Source: Sporosarcina ureae (lineage in GTDB: Bacteria; Bacillota; Bacilli; Bacillales_A; Planococcaceae). From it: a stretch of DNA of 64,000 nt. Of this stretch, positions 34,877 to 43,473 are shown one piece after another. The stretch spans positions 3,240,001 through 3,304,000 of the forward strand of contig NZ_CP015207.1 in assembly GCF_002101375.1 (NCBI RefSeq), given 5' to 3'. The notes under the pieces are model-generated. The model had not been told where the DNA came from. It did not search any database and was given only the letters and a program-made list of their open reading frames with translations. Each line of letters starts with the position of its first letter. Positions within the stretch are counted from its first letter, which is position 1. The translations under genes were made by a program, and so were the position numbers.

Positions 34877-36070
34877 ATGAAGAAATTGGGGAGTATTGTT
34901 GGTATTTTAGCGCTTTGCGTTAGTCTCGCTGTGCCTGTATTTGCTGCAGACACTACAGACATTCAGGAACCACATCATCACGATTATTCGATTTCAGGAT
35001 TCACAAATTACGGTGAACTACAAAAAAAGCTTCAACAAATTGAGAAGTCAAGCAAGGGGATTGTTGAGGTTAAAGTGGTTGGTCAGTCAAACAAAGGCCG
35101 GGATATTTACAAAGCGACAGTTGGTACTGGGGATCAAGTTATCCTTATACAAAGTGAAATCCACGGGAATGAAAAGACGGGTACAGTTGCAATCCTTAAC
35201 TTGTTAGAAAAGTTATCAAATAACTCAAAACAAGCAAGGGAAATTCGCGAAGAGGTAACACTCGTTTTCATGCCGATGATGAATCCTGATGCGTCTGAAG
35301 GAGACAAAAGAAGAAATAGCATGACTTGGGATGAAGTGATCGCGAAATTCCCACAACTTAACGGGGCATCACCTTCTTGGAACTACCTAAATCGGGGCAT
35401 AAGCCAAAGTTACGATTACGGTAAAAATCCTGGATTTGATGTGAATCGCGACTTCAATCCGGATCTCAATTATATACCACGGGCGGAAGACTTCCCAGGT
35501 AGATCAAACACAGCGGGGTGGTTCATTACGCCTGAAGCACAAACAGCAAGGGATGTATACAAGTCATTGAAAGAAGACTATGGAAAAGTGGATGTCTTCA
35601 TCGATCTGCACCACCAAGGGATGTACTATGTTGCAGGTACAGCTAACGATGTGACGCTCTCCTTATCCGCCCAGTTTGTCCCAGATCCGAATACACCAGC
35701 AGGTGAAAAATATGCCCAATACAAGGACAACTATAATTATGACTTTTCAAGGCAATTGAACGTTGCTGCGTACAATGAATTAAAGTCTTACGGAAATTCG
35801 CCATTTACTAACATTTCACTTTATTCGCAAGGTCTAGACCTTCCTGGTACGGCTCTTGGCTCCTATGCATTGAACGGAAGTGGTACCGTACTTTTTGAAG
35901 TGAAAGGCCAAACGCAAATGATGGGGCACAAAGAAAATGGACGACTTGTGAAAGCGGTTGAACGTGGCCTGACTGGTATCATTGATGCGGTTGCTGACAA
36001 TTCTGTGAAAAATCTAAATCCAGAGGACTACGAGAATATTCCGCTCACATCATCCAGACCGACGAATTAA
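34877..36070 (+). CDS. Secreted M14 zinc carboxypeptidase
   Basis: The 397-residue protein carries a signal peptide (MKKLGSIVGILALCVSLAVP, cleavage after VFA). Its M14 peptidase domain has the zinc motif HGNE in SEIHGNEKTGTVAIL, substrate-binding NRDFNPD, the third zinc ligand in FIDLHHQGM and the catalytic glutamate in VLFEVKGQ. It probably trims peptides outside the cell. I chose ATG 34877, nine bases after AAGGGGTGG, over TTG 34868, which abuts that ribosome-binding site. A paralogue follows 57 bases downstream; the two likely form an operon. Confidence 0.9.
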   Translation: MKKLGSIVGILALCVSLAVPVFAADTTDIQEPHHHDYSISGFTNYGELQKKLQQIEKSSKGIVEVKVVGQSNKGRDIYKATVGTGDQVILIQSEIHGNEKTGTVAILNLLEKLSNNSKQAREIREEVTLVFMPMMNPDASEGDKRRNSMTWDEVIAKFPQLNGASPSWNYLNRGISQSYDYGKNPGFDVNRDFNPDLNYIPRAEDFPGRSNTAGWFITPEAQTARDVYKSLKEDYGKVDVFIDLHHQGMYYVAGTANDVTLSLSAQFVPDPNTPAGEKYAQYKDNYNYDFSRQLNVAAYNELKSYGNSPFTNISLYSQGLDLPGTALGSYALNGSGTVLFEVKGQTQMMGHKENGRLVKAVERGLTGIIDAVADNSVKNLNPEDYENIPLTSSRPTN

Positions 36071-36127
36071 TGAATAAATAATTGCTGGATTAGATAATTT
36101 AAATATAGCAAACTAGGAGGAAGTTAG

Positions 36128-37156
36128 ATGAAGAAAACATTTTTCGCACTTTCAATGGCAGGGGCAATGATGCTTAGCATCTCTCCGGTTGTCGATGCAG
36201 TAGGAAACGGACCAAATTACGGTGGCAATGAAACAGTGAACACCTCGATATTGCATACGTATGATGAACTTTCAAACTTCCTAAAAAAGGAAGAAGCGAA
36301 ACAAAAGGATATGGAACTTGAAGTAATTGGTCAAAGCGTGAAGGGAAGGGACTTGTATCTTGTTAAATATATGAAAAACCCTAAAAATCCAACAATCCTT
36401 TTCTTAACACAACAGCATGGAAACGAGCAACTAACAACAGAAGGGGCACTTGAATTTATTAAACATCTTGGCACAGGTAAGATGAAGGGCGTCGCTGATG
36501 GAGTTAATATTCTCATAGTGCCAATGCTTAATGCAGACGGAGCTATGGGTGATGTCGATTTCCCTCTCGATGATTATATCGCTAGTGGTGGCCGTAACCT
36601 GACACGTTATAATGCACTCGGAATCGACTTGAACAGGGATCATATTACTAAAATTCAACCTGAAACAAAAGCTTTGCACGACAACGTTATGCGTAAATAT
36701 GACATTGATTATATGATTGACTTGCATCACCAAGGTACACAGAGTGAGATTGACAACGAATACGTCTCTGGATCAATCCTTTATCCTACGACTCCAAACG
36801 TAGATGAGGATGTTGTACTGAAATCCAAAAAATTAGGTGCAGTCGTTTATGATTCTATCGAAAAGAAAGGTTGGGGCCATTTAGGAAAATATAATGGTGG
36901 TTCAGCTGAAACAATTAGTCGGAACGGTATTGCAGTAGAATATGGGATCTCCACGCTACTTTTTGAGATGCGTGGAATGTCAGACCATTCCTATGAATCA
37001 TATGTATTAGGGCAAAAGAGTAATGGTTATTTGATTAAACAAACGATTACCACACTTGATGCCACAGTGCGTGCAATTGCAGATCGTTCCATTGAAACGA
37101 AAGACATTTCTTTCTGGGATACACTTCCGTTCCAAACAACGCGTACTACTGAATAA
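36128..37156 (+). CDS. Secreted M14 zinc carboxypeptidase, second copy
   Basis: The 342-residue paralogue of the preceding gene has a signal peptide (MKKTFFALSMAGAMMLSISP), zinc motif QQHGNEQ, GIDLNRDH, DLHHQGTQSE and catalytic Glu in TLLFEMRGMSDHS. All key M14 residues are present, so it should be active. It is shorter than its neighbour by one insertion near the middle. ATG follows AGGAGGAAGTTAG. The genes are tandem duplicates that have diverged. An IS element begins 32 bases after its stop. Confidence 0.9.
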   Translation: MKKTFFALSMAGAMMLSISPVVDAVGNGPNYGGNETVNTSILHTYDELSNFLKKEEAKQKDMELEVIGQSVKGRDLYLVKYMKNPKNPTILFLTQQHGNEQLTTEGALEFIKHLGTGKMKGVADGVNILIVPMLNADGAMGDVDFPLDDYIASGGRNLTRYNALGIDLNRDHITKIQPETKALHDNVMRKYDIDYMIDLHHQGTQSEIDNEYVSGSILYPTTPNVDEDVVLKSKKLGAVVYDSIEKKGWGHLGKYNGGSAETISRNGIAVEYGISTLLFEMRGMSDHSYESYVLGQKSNGYLIKQTITTLDATVRAIADRSIETKDISFWDTLPFQTTRTTE

Positions 37157-37195
37157 ATCATTCTACAAAAAGTCTGTGGAGAAAGAAATAAACTG

Positions 37196-37245
37196 TACCC
37201 TATAAGATGGACACTTTGAAAAAGTCCCTCTTATAGGGTATTTTT
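37196..37245 (+). terminator. Hairpin terminator inside the left end of the IS
   Basis: TACCCTATAAGA (37196-37207) pairs perfectly with TCTTATAGGGTA (37229-37240), with an inner GGAC/GTCC stem, followed by TTTTT. It overlaps the left inverted repeat and would stop read-in transcription from the peptidase genes. Confidence 0.8.
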
Positions 37246-37283
37246 ATGTATATTATGAAAAAAGATTTCGGGGGTGGGATCAA

Positions 37284-37703
37284 ATGACTAACATATTATT
37301 TACTAAAAAAGAACAGGATCAACTAAAATGTAATCCCAATGTGAAAGCAGTCAGTGAAAAAGGAATTACTTATTCAGATGAATTTAAACGTCATTTTATT
37401 TCAGAATACGAAAAAGGTAAATTGCCAGGGGAGATATTTGAGGAAGCAGGTCTTGACGTTGAGCTAATCGGTAAAGAGCGTGTACATTCCGCTAGTAAGC
37501 GTTGGCGTGCTGCGTATCGAAAAGAGGGTGTGAACGGTTTACAGGACACACGTAAAGATAATGCGGGTCGTCCAGTAGGTCGCGAACTAACACTTGAGGA
37601 GAAAATTGATCGTTTAGAAGCCAAAAACCAATTATTACGTGCAGAGAATGAATTACTTAAAAAGCTCGATTTACTCGAAAGGCAGGCGTTGAAGAGGAAA
37701 TAA
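37284..37703 (+). CDS. IS3-family OrfA, HTH transposase subunit
   Basis: The 139-residue protein has a helix-turn-helix region (GITYSDEFKRHFISEYEKG, then the E-x-A recognition part) and a C-terminal leucine-zipper-like coiled coil (IDRLEAKNQLLRAENELLKK). A possible slippery site T AAA AAG at 37658-37664 would shift ribosomes by -1 into the orfB frame, as in IS150. The ribosome-binding site GGGGTGGG precedes ATG. orfA itself looks intact. Confidence 0.85.
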   Translation: MTNILFTKKEQDQLKCNPNVKAVSEKGITYSDEFKRHFISEYEKGKLPGEIFEEAGLDVELIGKERVHSASKRWRAAYRKEGVNGLQDTRKDNAGRPVGRELTLEEKIDRLEAKNQLLRAENELLKKLDLLERQALKRK

Positions 37704-37717
37704 AAATCCTGACAGGA

Positions 37718-38613
37718 GTGAAATTTGAATTAATCCTTTACACCGTTAATAAGTATAATTCGAAGCCGATGGTAAGCTATTTATGCGAAGTAATGGGTGT
37801 CTCTCGTTCAAGTTATTATAATTATTTTGCGGAACAGTCGTCGCAAAAACGAGTAGTGCAAGAACAAGCAGATGAAATGGTAAGGGATCTCATTTTAAGG
37901 GCTTATCGTTTCAAAGGACGCAAAAAAGATGCACACCAAATTAAAATGATACTCCAAAATCAATATAATATTACCTATAATCTAAAGCGCATTCGTCGTA
38001 TCATGAAGAAATATAATATTATCTGTCCGATTCGTAAGGTGAATCCTTATCGACGTATGGAGAAGGCAACAAAAGAACATCGTACGTGTCCCAATCTATT
38101 ACAATGCAATTTTAAACAAGGTATAGTGGGAAAAGTATTATTAACCGATATCACTTATTTAACATATAAAGATGGAAAACGAGCATATTTATCCACAGTT
38201 AAGGACGCAGAGACAAACGAAATTTTGGCGTACGAAGTATCCTCTTCACTACATTTAGAAATTGTGCTGAACACCCTTCAAAAATTGAGAAAACATGACC
38301 ATCTTTCAGAAGGTGCCTTTATTCATTCGGATCAAGGTTTCCATTACACGAGTTCGGAAGTTCAGTCAGTTATTAAACGGATGGGGCTGGGTCAATCCAT
38401 GTCCAGACGGGGAAACTGTGGGATAACGCGCCACAGGAATCCTTCTTCGGGCATTTTAAGGACGAAACGAACATAAAAGAGTGTGCAACATTAGAGGAAG
38501 TCAAACGTGAAATTAAAAGTTACATGACATATTACAATCATGATCGTGGGCAGTGGGATTTATAAAAGTTGCCGCCTGCAAAATACAGGCAGCAACTTCA
38601 ACAAGCAGCATAG
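37718..38613 (+). pseudogene. IS3-family OrfB transposase, frameshifted and with a nonsense codon
   Basis: This is a DDE integrase of the rve type. The first two acidic residues are in LLTDITYLTYKDG and FIHSDQGFHYTS. After the cysteine codon at 38417 one base is missing (GNC then GITRH instead of GNCWDNAPQESFFGHF), which puts the third catalytic residue Glu in another frame. A TAA at 38563 interrupts the C terminus (GQWDL stop KLPPAKYRQQL). The remaining sequence reads to TAG 38611. Confidence 0.85.
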
Positions 38614-38860
38614 GCTTTTTTAATTGTCCTTTACAAAGGGTACAGTTTAGATTACTTTGTGATCTAAGATACAGGCTTTTTGGTTCAACTATATTTTCTA
38701 TATATTAATTTTAAGTATGCACTTTTATGAAAAGTACTTATAGGAATAAAAGCAGCTAAAATAGAAGAATCTTTGTTTGAGTAAATGTTTCAAAGGCTTG
38801 AACTTATTATGATTTGATAATCGTCTAATGGTTGAATTTGAAGTACGATGAAGGGGAGCT

Positions 38861-39217
38861 AGTGGATTGTATAAAGAAGAAAACAGATTTCATATTAGAA
38901 AAAGTGATGATTGAATCTGATAATGAGTTGGTACGATTAATATTTTCTTATTTGAAAGATATAGAGGCTTCTGAGGACATAGTTCAAAATACGTTTATCA
39001 AATGTTAAAAAAACTCAACTCGTTTCGATATGACGCACAAATTAAAACATGGCTTTACTTGATAACCATTAACGATTGTAAAGCTTATTTAAAAAGTTGG
39101 AATTACAAAATGGTCCAAGCAAAAAGTTTTATTAATGCAACAGCAAAGTCCATATCACCATCAATTGAGAAACACGTTATTGATAAATACAACTCTGATA
39201 TGATGATTATAGGGTAA
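38861..39217 (+). pseudogene. ECF-type sigma factor gene, frameshifted and truncated
   Basis: GTG 38861, after GAAGGGGAG, starts a frame with sigma region 2 (ESDNELVRLIFSYLKDIEAS, then EDIVQNTFIKC) that stops at TAA after the cysteine. One base later the next frame carries on as KKLNSFRYDAQIKTWLYLIT and INDCKAYLKSWNYK, the DNA-melting and -10 recognition part. It ends at TAA 39215 before region 4 would begin. Full ECF factors are about 160-180 residues. No anti-sigma gene is adjacent. The 38650-38860 gap holds nothing else I can name. Confidence 0.75.
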
Positions 39218-39252
39218 TGGTAAAACAATAATTAGAAACGGGGTTGAGAAAG

Positions 39253-40524
39253 ATGGAGATATTTAAAAGGTTGTTCGGAAATAAAAAACAAGTAGAAAAT
39301 AAGATTGAGGCACAGAAACCCAAAAGCGAAGAAAATTCAATCATAGGACCAACTTTAAGTTTTTCAATAGATGATGACTACAATGGGATTATTTCTGCAT
39401 CATCCGTTGGTGTTTCAACGGGCAGTGTGAAAGAAGATTTTTATGTATACGAATGGTTTATAAAAGAAACCGGAGAAGTCTTTTATATAGGAAAAGGACG
39501 TGGCGATCGTTATAAGGAATTCCACGAACGAGCGTATGAAGCAGAGAAGATACGCAAGCTGTATGAAACTGATACACGCTTTATTGGAACGGGATTAACT
39601 GAAGATCAAGCAATAGAGTTGGAAAACAAAGAAATGACACGGGTACTAAATGAAACAAACGACAGGCTAACGAATCGTATAACTCCACTCCTAGCGAAAA
39701 GAGACAATGGGTATGATCGTAGTCCAAACACTCCTGAATTAAAATTTGAGACCCCGCCCTATTTATACGCAAGTGAGATAGAGGAGCATTACTTTGGGGT
39801 GAAACCTCAAGCGTTTGATGAGGTCAAGATCGAAAGCTTGGGCGCGGTGGTTTTCATTACCAGAAGTATGAGAGATGAAATTGAAATTCTTTATGGGGGG
39901 AATCTTGATAAATATAAGGAAGAAACATTACATTTGCTATCAATGAATGGCAGTAGAGTTTTAACAACCCAATTCGCAAAGTCTGTATCGGCTTGGATAT
40001 TTATTGGGGATGATTATTTACAAAACTATATAGTTGACCAAGAGAAGGCTATGGAGAGGCTTGGAAGGAAGGTCCCAACATACCACTTGCTAGATGTAAG
40101 GGGATTTTTAATAAACAAGTATGGTGAAGTTGAAGCAATTTCAAAAGAAGAAGTGTTATTTAATCCGGTTCACAAACGAGTTCCATTAACTGAGATAAAG
40201 AACTTACACGATTGGAGTAAAGGATATAATGAGGGAATGCATTATTGGGAGCAAGGTGAGAAGGAACGAAAAGCTGATAATATAGAAAAGGCCATTGAGT
40301 TATTTGATAAAGCAAGATATAACGGATATGATGCACCAGCATTATATAGATCATATGCAATGGCTTATCGAAAACTAAAAGATTATGATAATGAAATAGC
40401 AATCATTGATGAAGCAATCGAGCGTACAGGTCCACAAGGAAATACTACGATTATGGAACTGAAAGTACGCCGAGAAAAAAGTTTTGTATTGAAGCAAAAG
40501 AAGATGGCATTGCCGTCTAAATAA
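39253..40524 (+). CDS. GIY-YIG nuclease-domain protein with C-terminal TPR
   Basis: The 423-residue protein has a charged N terminus and then a GIY-YIG-like module, residues 62-145 (DFYVYEWF, EVFYIGKGRGDRYKEFHERA, glutamate in IELENKEM). A middle domain of about 150 residues is unassigned, and TPR-like helices follow near 330-410 (KADNIEKAIELFDKARYNGY, AMAYRKLKDYDNEIAIIDEA). The variant YVY...YIG with GRGDR recalls LEM-3/phage-associated GIY-YIG proteins. Start ATG 39253 lies about nine bases after GGGG. Stand-alone, between a dead sigma gene and yghU; it could be a defence nuclease. Confidence 0.7.
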   Translation: MEIFKRLFGNKKQVENKIEAQKPKSEENSIIGPTLSFSIDDDYNGIISASSVGVSTGSVKEDFYVYEWFIKETGEVFYIGKGRGDRYKEFHERAYEAEKIRKLYETDTRFIGTGLTEDQAIELENKEMTRVLNETNDRLTNRITPLLAKRDNGYDRSPNTPELKFETPPYLYASEIEEHYFGVKPQAFDEVKIESLGAVVFITRSMRDEIEILYGGNLDKYKEETLHLLSMNGSRVLTTQFAKSVSAWIFIGDDYLQNYIVDQEKAMERLGRKVPTYHLLDVRGFLINKYGEVEAISKEEVLFNPVHKRVPLTEIKNLHDWSKGYNEGMHYWEQGEKERKADNIEKAIELFDKARYNGYDAPALYRSYAMAYRKLKDYDNEIAIIDEAIERTGPQGNTTIMELKVRREKSFVLKQKKMALPSK

Positions 40525-40674
40525 AAAACTAGCAATTATCGGGCGAAGTTGCTGGATAACACATGTGCTTCTAACGGACCATAATTGCGGAATAATAACT
40601 GCGTATGAATGTATTGGGTACCCAAATCAATTATTCTCTAATTCATTTACCCTTGGCAAGGGGAGGAAATAAGA

Positions 40675-40776
40675 ATGAATATTGACATAGATCCAGATGA
40701 AGTTTACCCAGTTACCTTTTGCAGAGAAAAATTTAGTGTAAGAACAATAACGATAAGCTGTAATACAAATAGATGA
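40675..40776 (+). CDS. Possible 33-residue ORF
   Basis: ATG 40675 follows a near-ideal AGGGGAGGAAATAAGA. The product (begins MNIDIDPDEVYPVTF) stops at TGA 40774. It may be a short gene or the start of a deleted one. The remaining 40525-40852 region shows a weak hairpin at 40531-40557 and nothing else. Confidence 0.35.
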   Translation: MNIDIDPDEVYPVTFCREKFSVRTITISCNTNR

Positions 40777-40852
40777 TAAACTAAATAGTAGGAATAGTTT
40801 TATACAGTTAGTATGATGGAGTTAATAAATAGATAGTAGGAGGAGTGTTCAG

Positions 40853-41641
40853 ATGACAAAATATGAATTATCAAACGTGTGGAAGTGGGAAGCAGAGAAT
40901 TCGAATAGAGGTGGAAATCGTCCGACAGCCGGTGAACGTTTTGAACAAAAACTACCAGTCGGAGAGACACCGTTCCAACTCTATTCACTCGGAACGCCGA
41001 ACGGTATTAAAGTGACGATTATGTTGGAAGAATTAAAAGAGTTGGATGTCGATGGTGCAGACTATGATTTGTATGAAATCAATATTGGTGCCGACGAACA
41101 ATTTGGTTCAGATTTTGTCAACATCAATCCTAATTCTAAGATCCCAGCCCTAGTCGATCAAAGTCAAAGTCCACGTGTGGAAATTTTTGAATCAGGGTCG
41201 ATTTTGCTTTACTTGGCTGAGAAATTTAATAAACTGATTCCGACAGATATTCATGGACGGACAGAAACCCTTAATTGGCTCTTCTGGCAAATTGGGGCGG
41301 GTCCTTATATTGGTGGAGGGTTTGGTCACTTTTTCGCTTATGCGCCAGAGCCTATGAAATACCCAATTGATCGTTTTACTATGGAAACGAAACGTCAATT
41401 AGACTTACTAGATAAAATATTAGCTCAGCGCTCTTATATTGCTGGTGATACCTATACTATTGCAGATATTGCGATATGGTCTTGGTACGGACGTTTAGCT
41501 TTAGGGAAATTGTATGAAGGCTCTTATGAATTTTTAAACATGGATGAATATACTCATCTCTTGGAATGGTCTCATCGCATTGCGAAACGACCAGGCGTTC
41601 AAAAAGGTCTTGCAGCAGAGTATCAGTCGCTTGGGGAGTAA
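40853..41641 (+). CDS. yghU: Glutathione S-transferase family protein (YghU-like disulfide-bond oxidoreductase)
   Basis: The 262-residue protein has the YghU layout. A long N-terminal extension (LSNVWKWEAENSNRGGNRP) precedes a thioredoxin-fold domain with LGTPNGIKVTIMLEEL and NPNSKIPALVD, ESGSILLYLAEKF as glutathione-binding Glu-Ser. An all-helical GST C domain (IADIAIWSWYGRLALGKLY) follows. YghU reduces disulfides with two bound thiol cofactors. Bacilli make bacillithiol rather than glutathione, so the physiological thiol is open. ATG follows AGGAGGAGTGTTCAG. Confidence 0.88.
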   Translation: MTKYELSNVWKWEAENSNRGGNRPTAGERFEQKLPVGETPFQLYSLGTPNGIKVTIMLEELKELDVDGADYDLYEINIGADEQFGSDFVNINPNSKIPALVDQSQSPRVEIFESGSILLYLAEKFNKLIPTDIHGRTETLNWLFWQIGAGPYIGGGFGHFFAYAPEPMKYPIDRFTMETKRQLDLLDKILAQRSYIAGDTYTIADIAIWSWYGRLALGKLYEGSYEFLNMDEYTHLLEWSHRIAKRPGVQKGLAAEYQSLGE

Positions 41642-41756
41642 TTTCCAAAAAAACATGTATTGAGGATTTTCTTCTTTAAAATAGAATTGAAACCTTATAT
41701 AGACATGTCAAGGACAAAGGTATCGTGAATAGGAAGAGTGGTTAATTTTACAAAAT

Positions 41757-41806
41757 GGGTGCGATTCTTGTATAAGAGTTTTGCACCTTATTCATTAATC
41801 GGGCCA
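41757..41806 (+). repeat. Cassette-type palindromic repeat, copy A
   Basis: GGGTGCGATTCTT...AAGAGTTTTGCACC (41757-41788) is followed by T-rich sequence and CGGGCCATTTT. It lies upstream of the 88-residue membrane protein gene. Nothing else is recognisable in 41642-41959. Confidence 0.7.
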
Positions 41807-41959
41807 TTTTCTTTAATAAATTCAATTTACTGAAACTTATACAGTACTCATTCGTATATAAAGTAAGTGAGAACTGGGCATTGTGCCTAGATTGAACCTT
41901 TTTGTGAATACAGTATTGTTAACGTAGGAAATAAATATATAAAGGAAGGAGGGGAAACC

Positions 41960-42226
41960 GTGAAAAAGCATATAGTCTTTCTTGTTGGTTTTATATTACT
42001 TTCTTCACTGTTGATTCTTTCATTTCAAGTGTTATCTGGGATCTTTCTAACTTCTACATACACTCCCGATATTGGTGAAGCCTGGAAAACAAGTGCTAAT
42101 CTATCCCAAGAGGTAGAAGTTTTTTCAAATGGCAGCTCGTTCTTGTTTACTTTAATAACTGTTAGTTTATCAGCTATCGTTGCTTATTTTATATCACATA
42201 AGTTTACAAAGGGTGTTTACAATTAA
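41960..42226 (+). CDS. Small two-helix membrane protein
   Basis: The 88-residue protein has two predicted transmembrane helices (about residues 5-28, HIVFLVGFILLSSLLILSFQ, and 62-80, FTLITVSLSAIVAYFIS) joined by an extracytoplasmic loop. GTG 41960 follows AAAGGAAGGAGGGG, a strong ribosome-binding site. No family is recognised. It sits between repeat copies A and B like a gene cassette. Confidence 0.65.
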   Translation: MKKHIVFLVGFILLSSLLILSFQVLSGIFLTSTYTPDIGEAWKTSANLSQEVEVFSNGSSFLFTLITVSLSAIVAYFISHKFTKGVYN

Positions 42227-42247
42227 GTGGGATAATCCTCCATATTA

Positions 42248-42300
42248 GGGTGCAATTCTTTAACAAGGATTTGCACCTATTTTTTATGTTGGCCAGATTA
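42248..42300 (+). repeat. Cassette-type palindromic repeat, copy B
   Basis: GGGTGCAATTCTTT...AAGGATTTGCACCT (42248-42278), then TTTTTT and TTGGCCAGATTA. It closely matches copies A and D and could also terminate transcription of the gene before it. Confidence 0.75.
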
Positions 42301-42315
42301 CAAAATTGGACAGGG

Positions 42316-42757
42316 ATGAGAAATTGGAAAACTTATATTTAGTGGATACATCGTTGAAGTAGATAAGAATAAAACAAAGAAACTGTATAGGGAACTTCCA
42401 CTTGTTTCTGACAAAGCCCATTGCGGATGTCCTGAGTGTACGTATTACGAAAAAGCGATCTTTCAAACAACTCCAGCCATACAGCAGTTTTTTGAGCAAT
42501 TTGACATTGATGCAAGAAAAGAAGCAGAAGTTTGGAGAGCCGCTGAAAATGAAGATGGAACATATTATTATGTAGCTGATTATCATTTCATTGGAAAAAT
42601 TCACGGTACAGACGAATTGGATTGGATTGATCTGGATGGAGCATCTTTCGGCTTAACGAATCGTAAAGAAAGTTTACCGTCACCAATGATTCCGGATGCG
42701 TTTACATCACCAATAGTTGAATTGATTGTTAGAATAAATTTGCGTTATGGTTTTTAG
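42316..42757 (+). pseudogene. Cassette gene of unknown function broken by a 1-bp insertion
   Basis: ATG 42316 (after ACAGGG) reads MRNWKTYI and stops. Removing one T from TATATTTAGTGG restores a frame of about 147 residues to TAG 42755. It reads SGYIVEVDKNKTKKLYRELP, KAHCGCPECTYYEKAIFQ, QFFEQFDIDARKEAEVWRAA and YYYVADYHFIGKIHG. The cysteine cluster CGCPEC and the acidic C-terminal half suggest a soluble protein. I recall similar proteins in Bacillus genomes but cannot name a family. It lies between repeat copies B and C. Confidence 0.7.
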
Positions 42758-42820
42758 CTTCATTGTCTAACGTAATGCCTTCAACAAAAGGGTGCTTTTC
42801 ATGAATAACACTCTTCGATA

Positions 42821-42856
42821 AACGGGCGCAATTCTTGAATAAGGATCTGCGCCCTG
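42821..42856 (+). repeat. Cassette-type palindromic repeat, copy C
   Basis: AACGGGCGCAATTCTTGAATAA then GGATCTGCGCCCT (42821-42855). Both arms carry compensating changes (GGGCGC with GCGCCC instead of GGTGC with GCACC), so the stem is kept although the sequence differs. A half-copy, AAGGGTGCTTTTC, lies at 42788-42800. Confidence 0.72.
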
Positions 42857-42928
42857 TGTTGTAGGATTAGGCTATTATATTAAAGTTGACTAAGTGTTTA
42901 TCCTTAGATAGTGGGTGAGATTGAAGGA

Positions 42929-43372
42929 ATGATTTATTATGGAGTTGAATCATCTTTCTGGCTAAAACTTATTTTATTATTAACTATCATTGGGTTATTG
43001 ATCTTTTCGTTTAGCGCAATTATGAGAAGGATTCTTAAAGTTGAAAAAAAGAAACCATTCTCACATAATCATTTGAATCCCTTGCACAAGAAAATTGATT
43101 GGACAATTAGAATTACCTTTATTGTTGCAATGATAGTCGGAGGTATTATTAATATTTCGAGACAGCCATTGAACTCAATTTTATTTTTTGAACCATACTT
43201 TTTATTATTTATGTTAATCTTTTTAACTGAGGTAGTAAGGGCAGTTATGGAATGGAAATATGCAGATAACAGAAATGCTTACATTTTAACGATTGTTGAA
43301 TTAGCATTTTTTACGATATTATTGCTCTCAATGTTTATAACTGATTTTTTCGGAGTGTTTGGACAAGGCTAA
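42929..43372 (+). CDS. Integral membrane protein, four predicted helices
   Basis: The 147-residue protein is hydrophobic, with helices near residues 10-30 (WLKLILLLTIIGLLIFSFSA), 56-74, 86-106 (FEPYFLLFMLIFLTE) and 122-142. A short basic loop (RILKVEKKKPFSHNH) follows helix one. ATG 42929 follows GGGTGAG by nine bases; a GTG at 42911 has no ribosome-binding site. No family is recognised. It is bracketed by repeats C and D. Confidence 0.65.
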   Translation: MIYYGVESSFWLKLILLLTIIGLLIFSFSAIMRRILKVEKKKPFSHNHLNPLHKKIDWTIRITFIVAMIVGGIINISRQPLNSILFFEPYFLLFMLIFLTEVVRAVMEWKYADNRNAYILTIVELAFFTILLLSMFITDFFGVFGQG

Positions 43373-43398
43373 CCTATTAAAATTAATACTCCGGAATA

Positions 43399-43450
43399 GG
43401 GTGCGATTGCTTTATAAGCAATTGCGTCTTTATCGCAATCGGGCCAGATT
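43399..43450 (+). repeat. Cassette-type palindromic repeat, copy D
   Basis: GGGTGCGATTGCTT..AAGCAATTGCGTC (43399-43428), then CAATCGGGCCAGATT (43436-43450). The inner stem GATTGC/GCAATT is well paired. Confidence 0.75.
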
Positions 43451-43473
43451 ATAAAGTTATGGGAGGGGATTTC

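Larger units (their letters stand above)
37189..38649 (+). mobile_element. IS3-family (IS150-like) insertion sequence, inactivated
   Basis: The terminal inverted repeats begin TAAACTGTACCCT (37189) and end AGGGTACAGTTTA (38649), with further similarity inward (GATGGACA / TGTCCTTT). Inside are orfA (HTH protein) and orfB (DDE integrase). orfB carries one frameshift and one nonsense mutation, so the element cannot move by itself. No clear target duplication is visible at the borders. Confidence 0.85.

Noticed and set aside
37189-38649. Target-site duplication flanking the IS
   Set aside because: Bases outside the repeats (GAAA on the left, GATT on the right) do not match over three or four positions.
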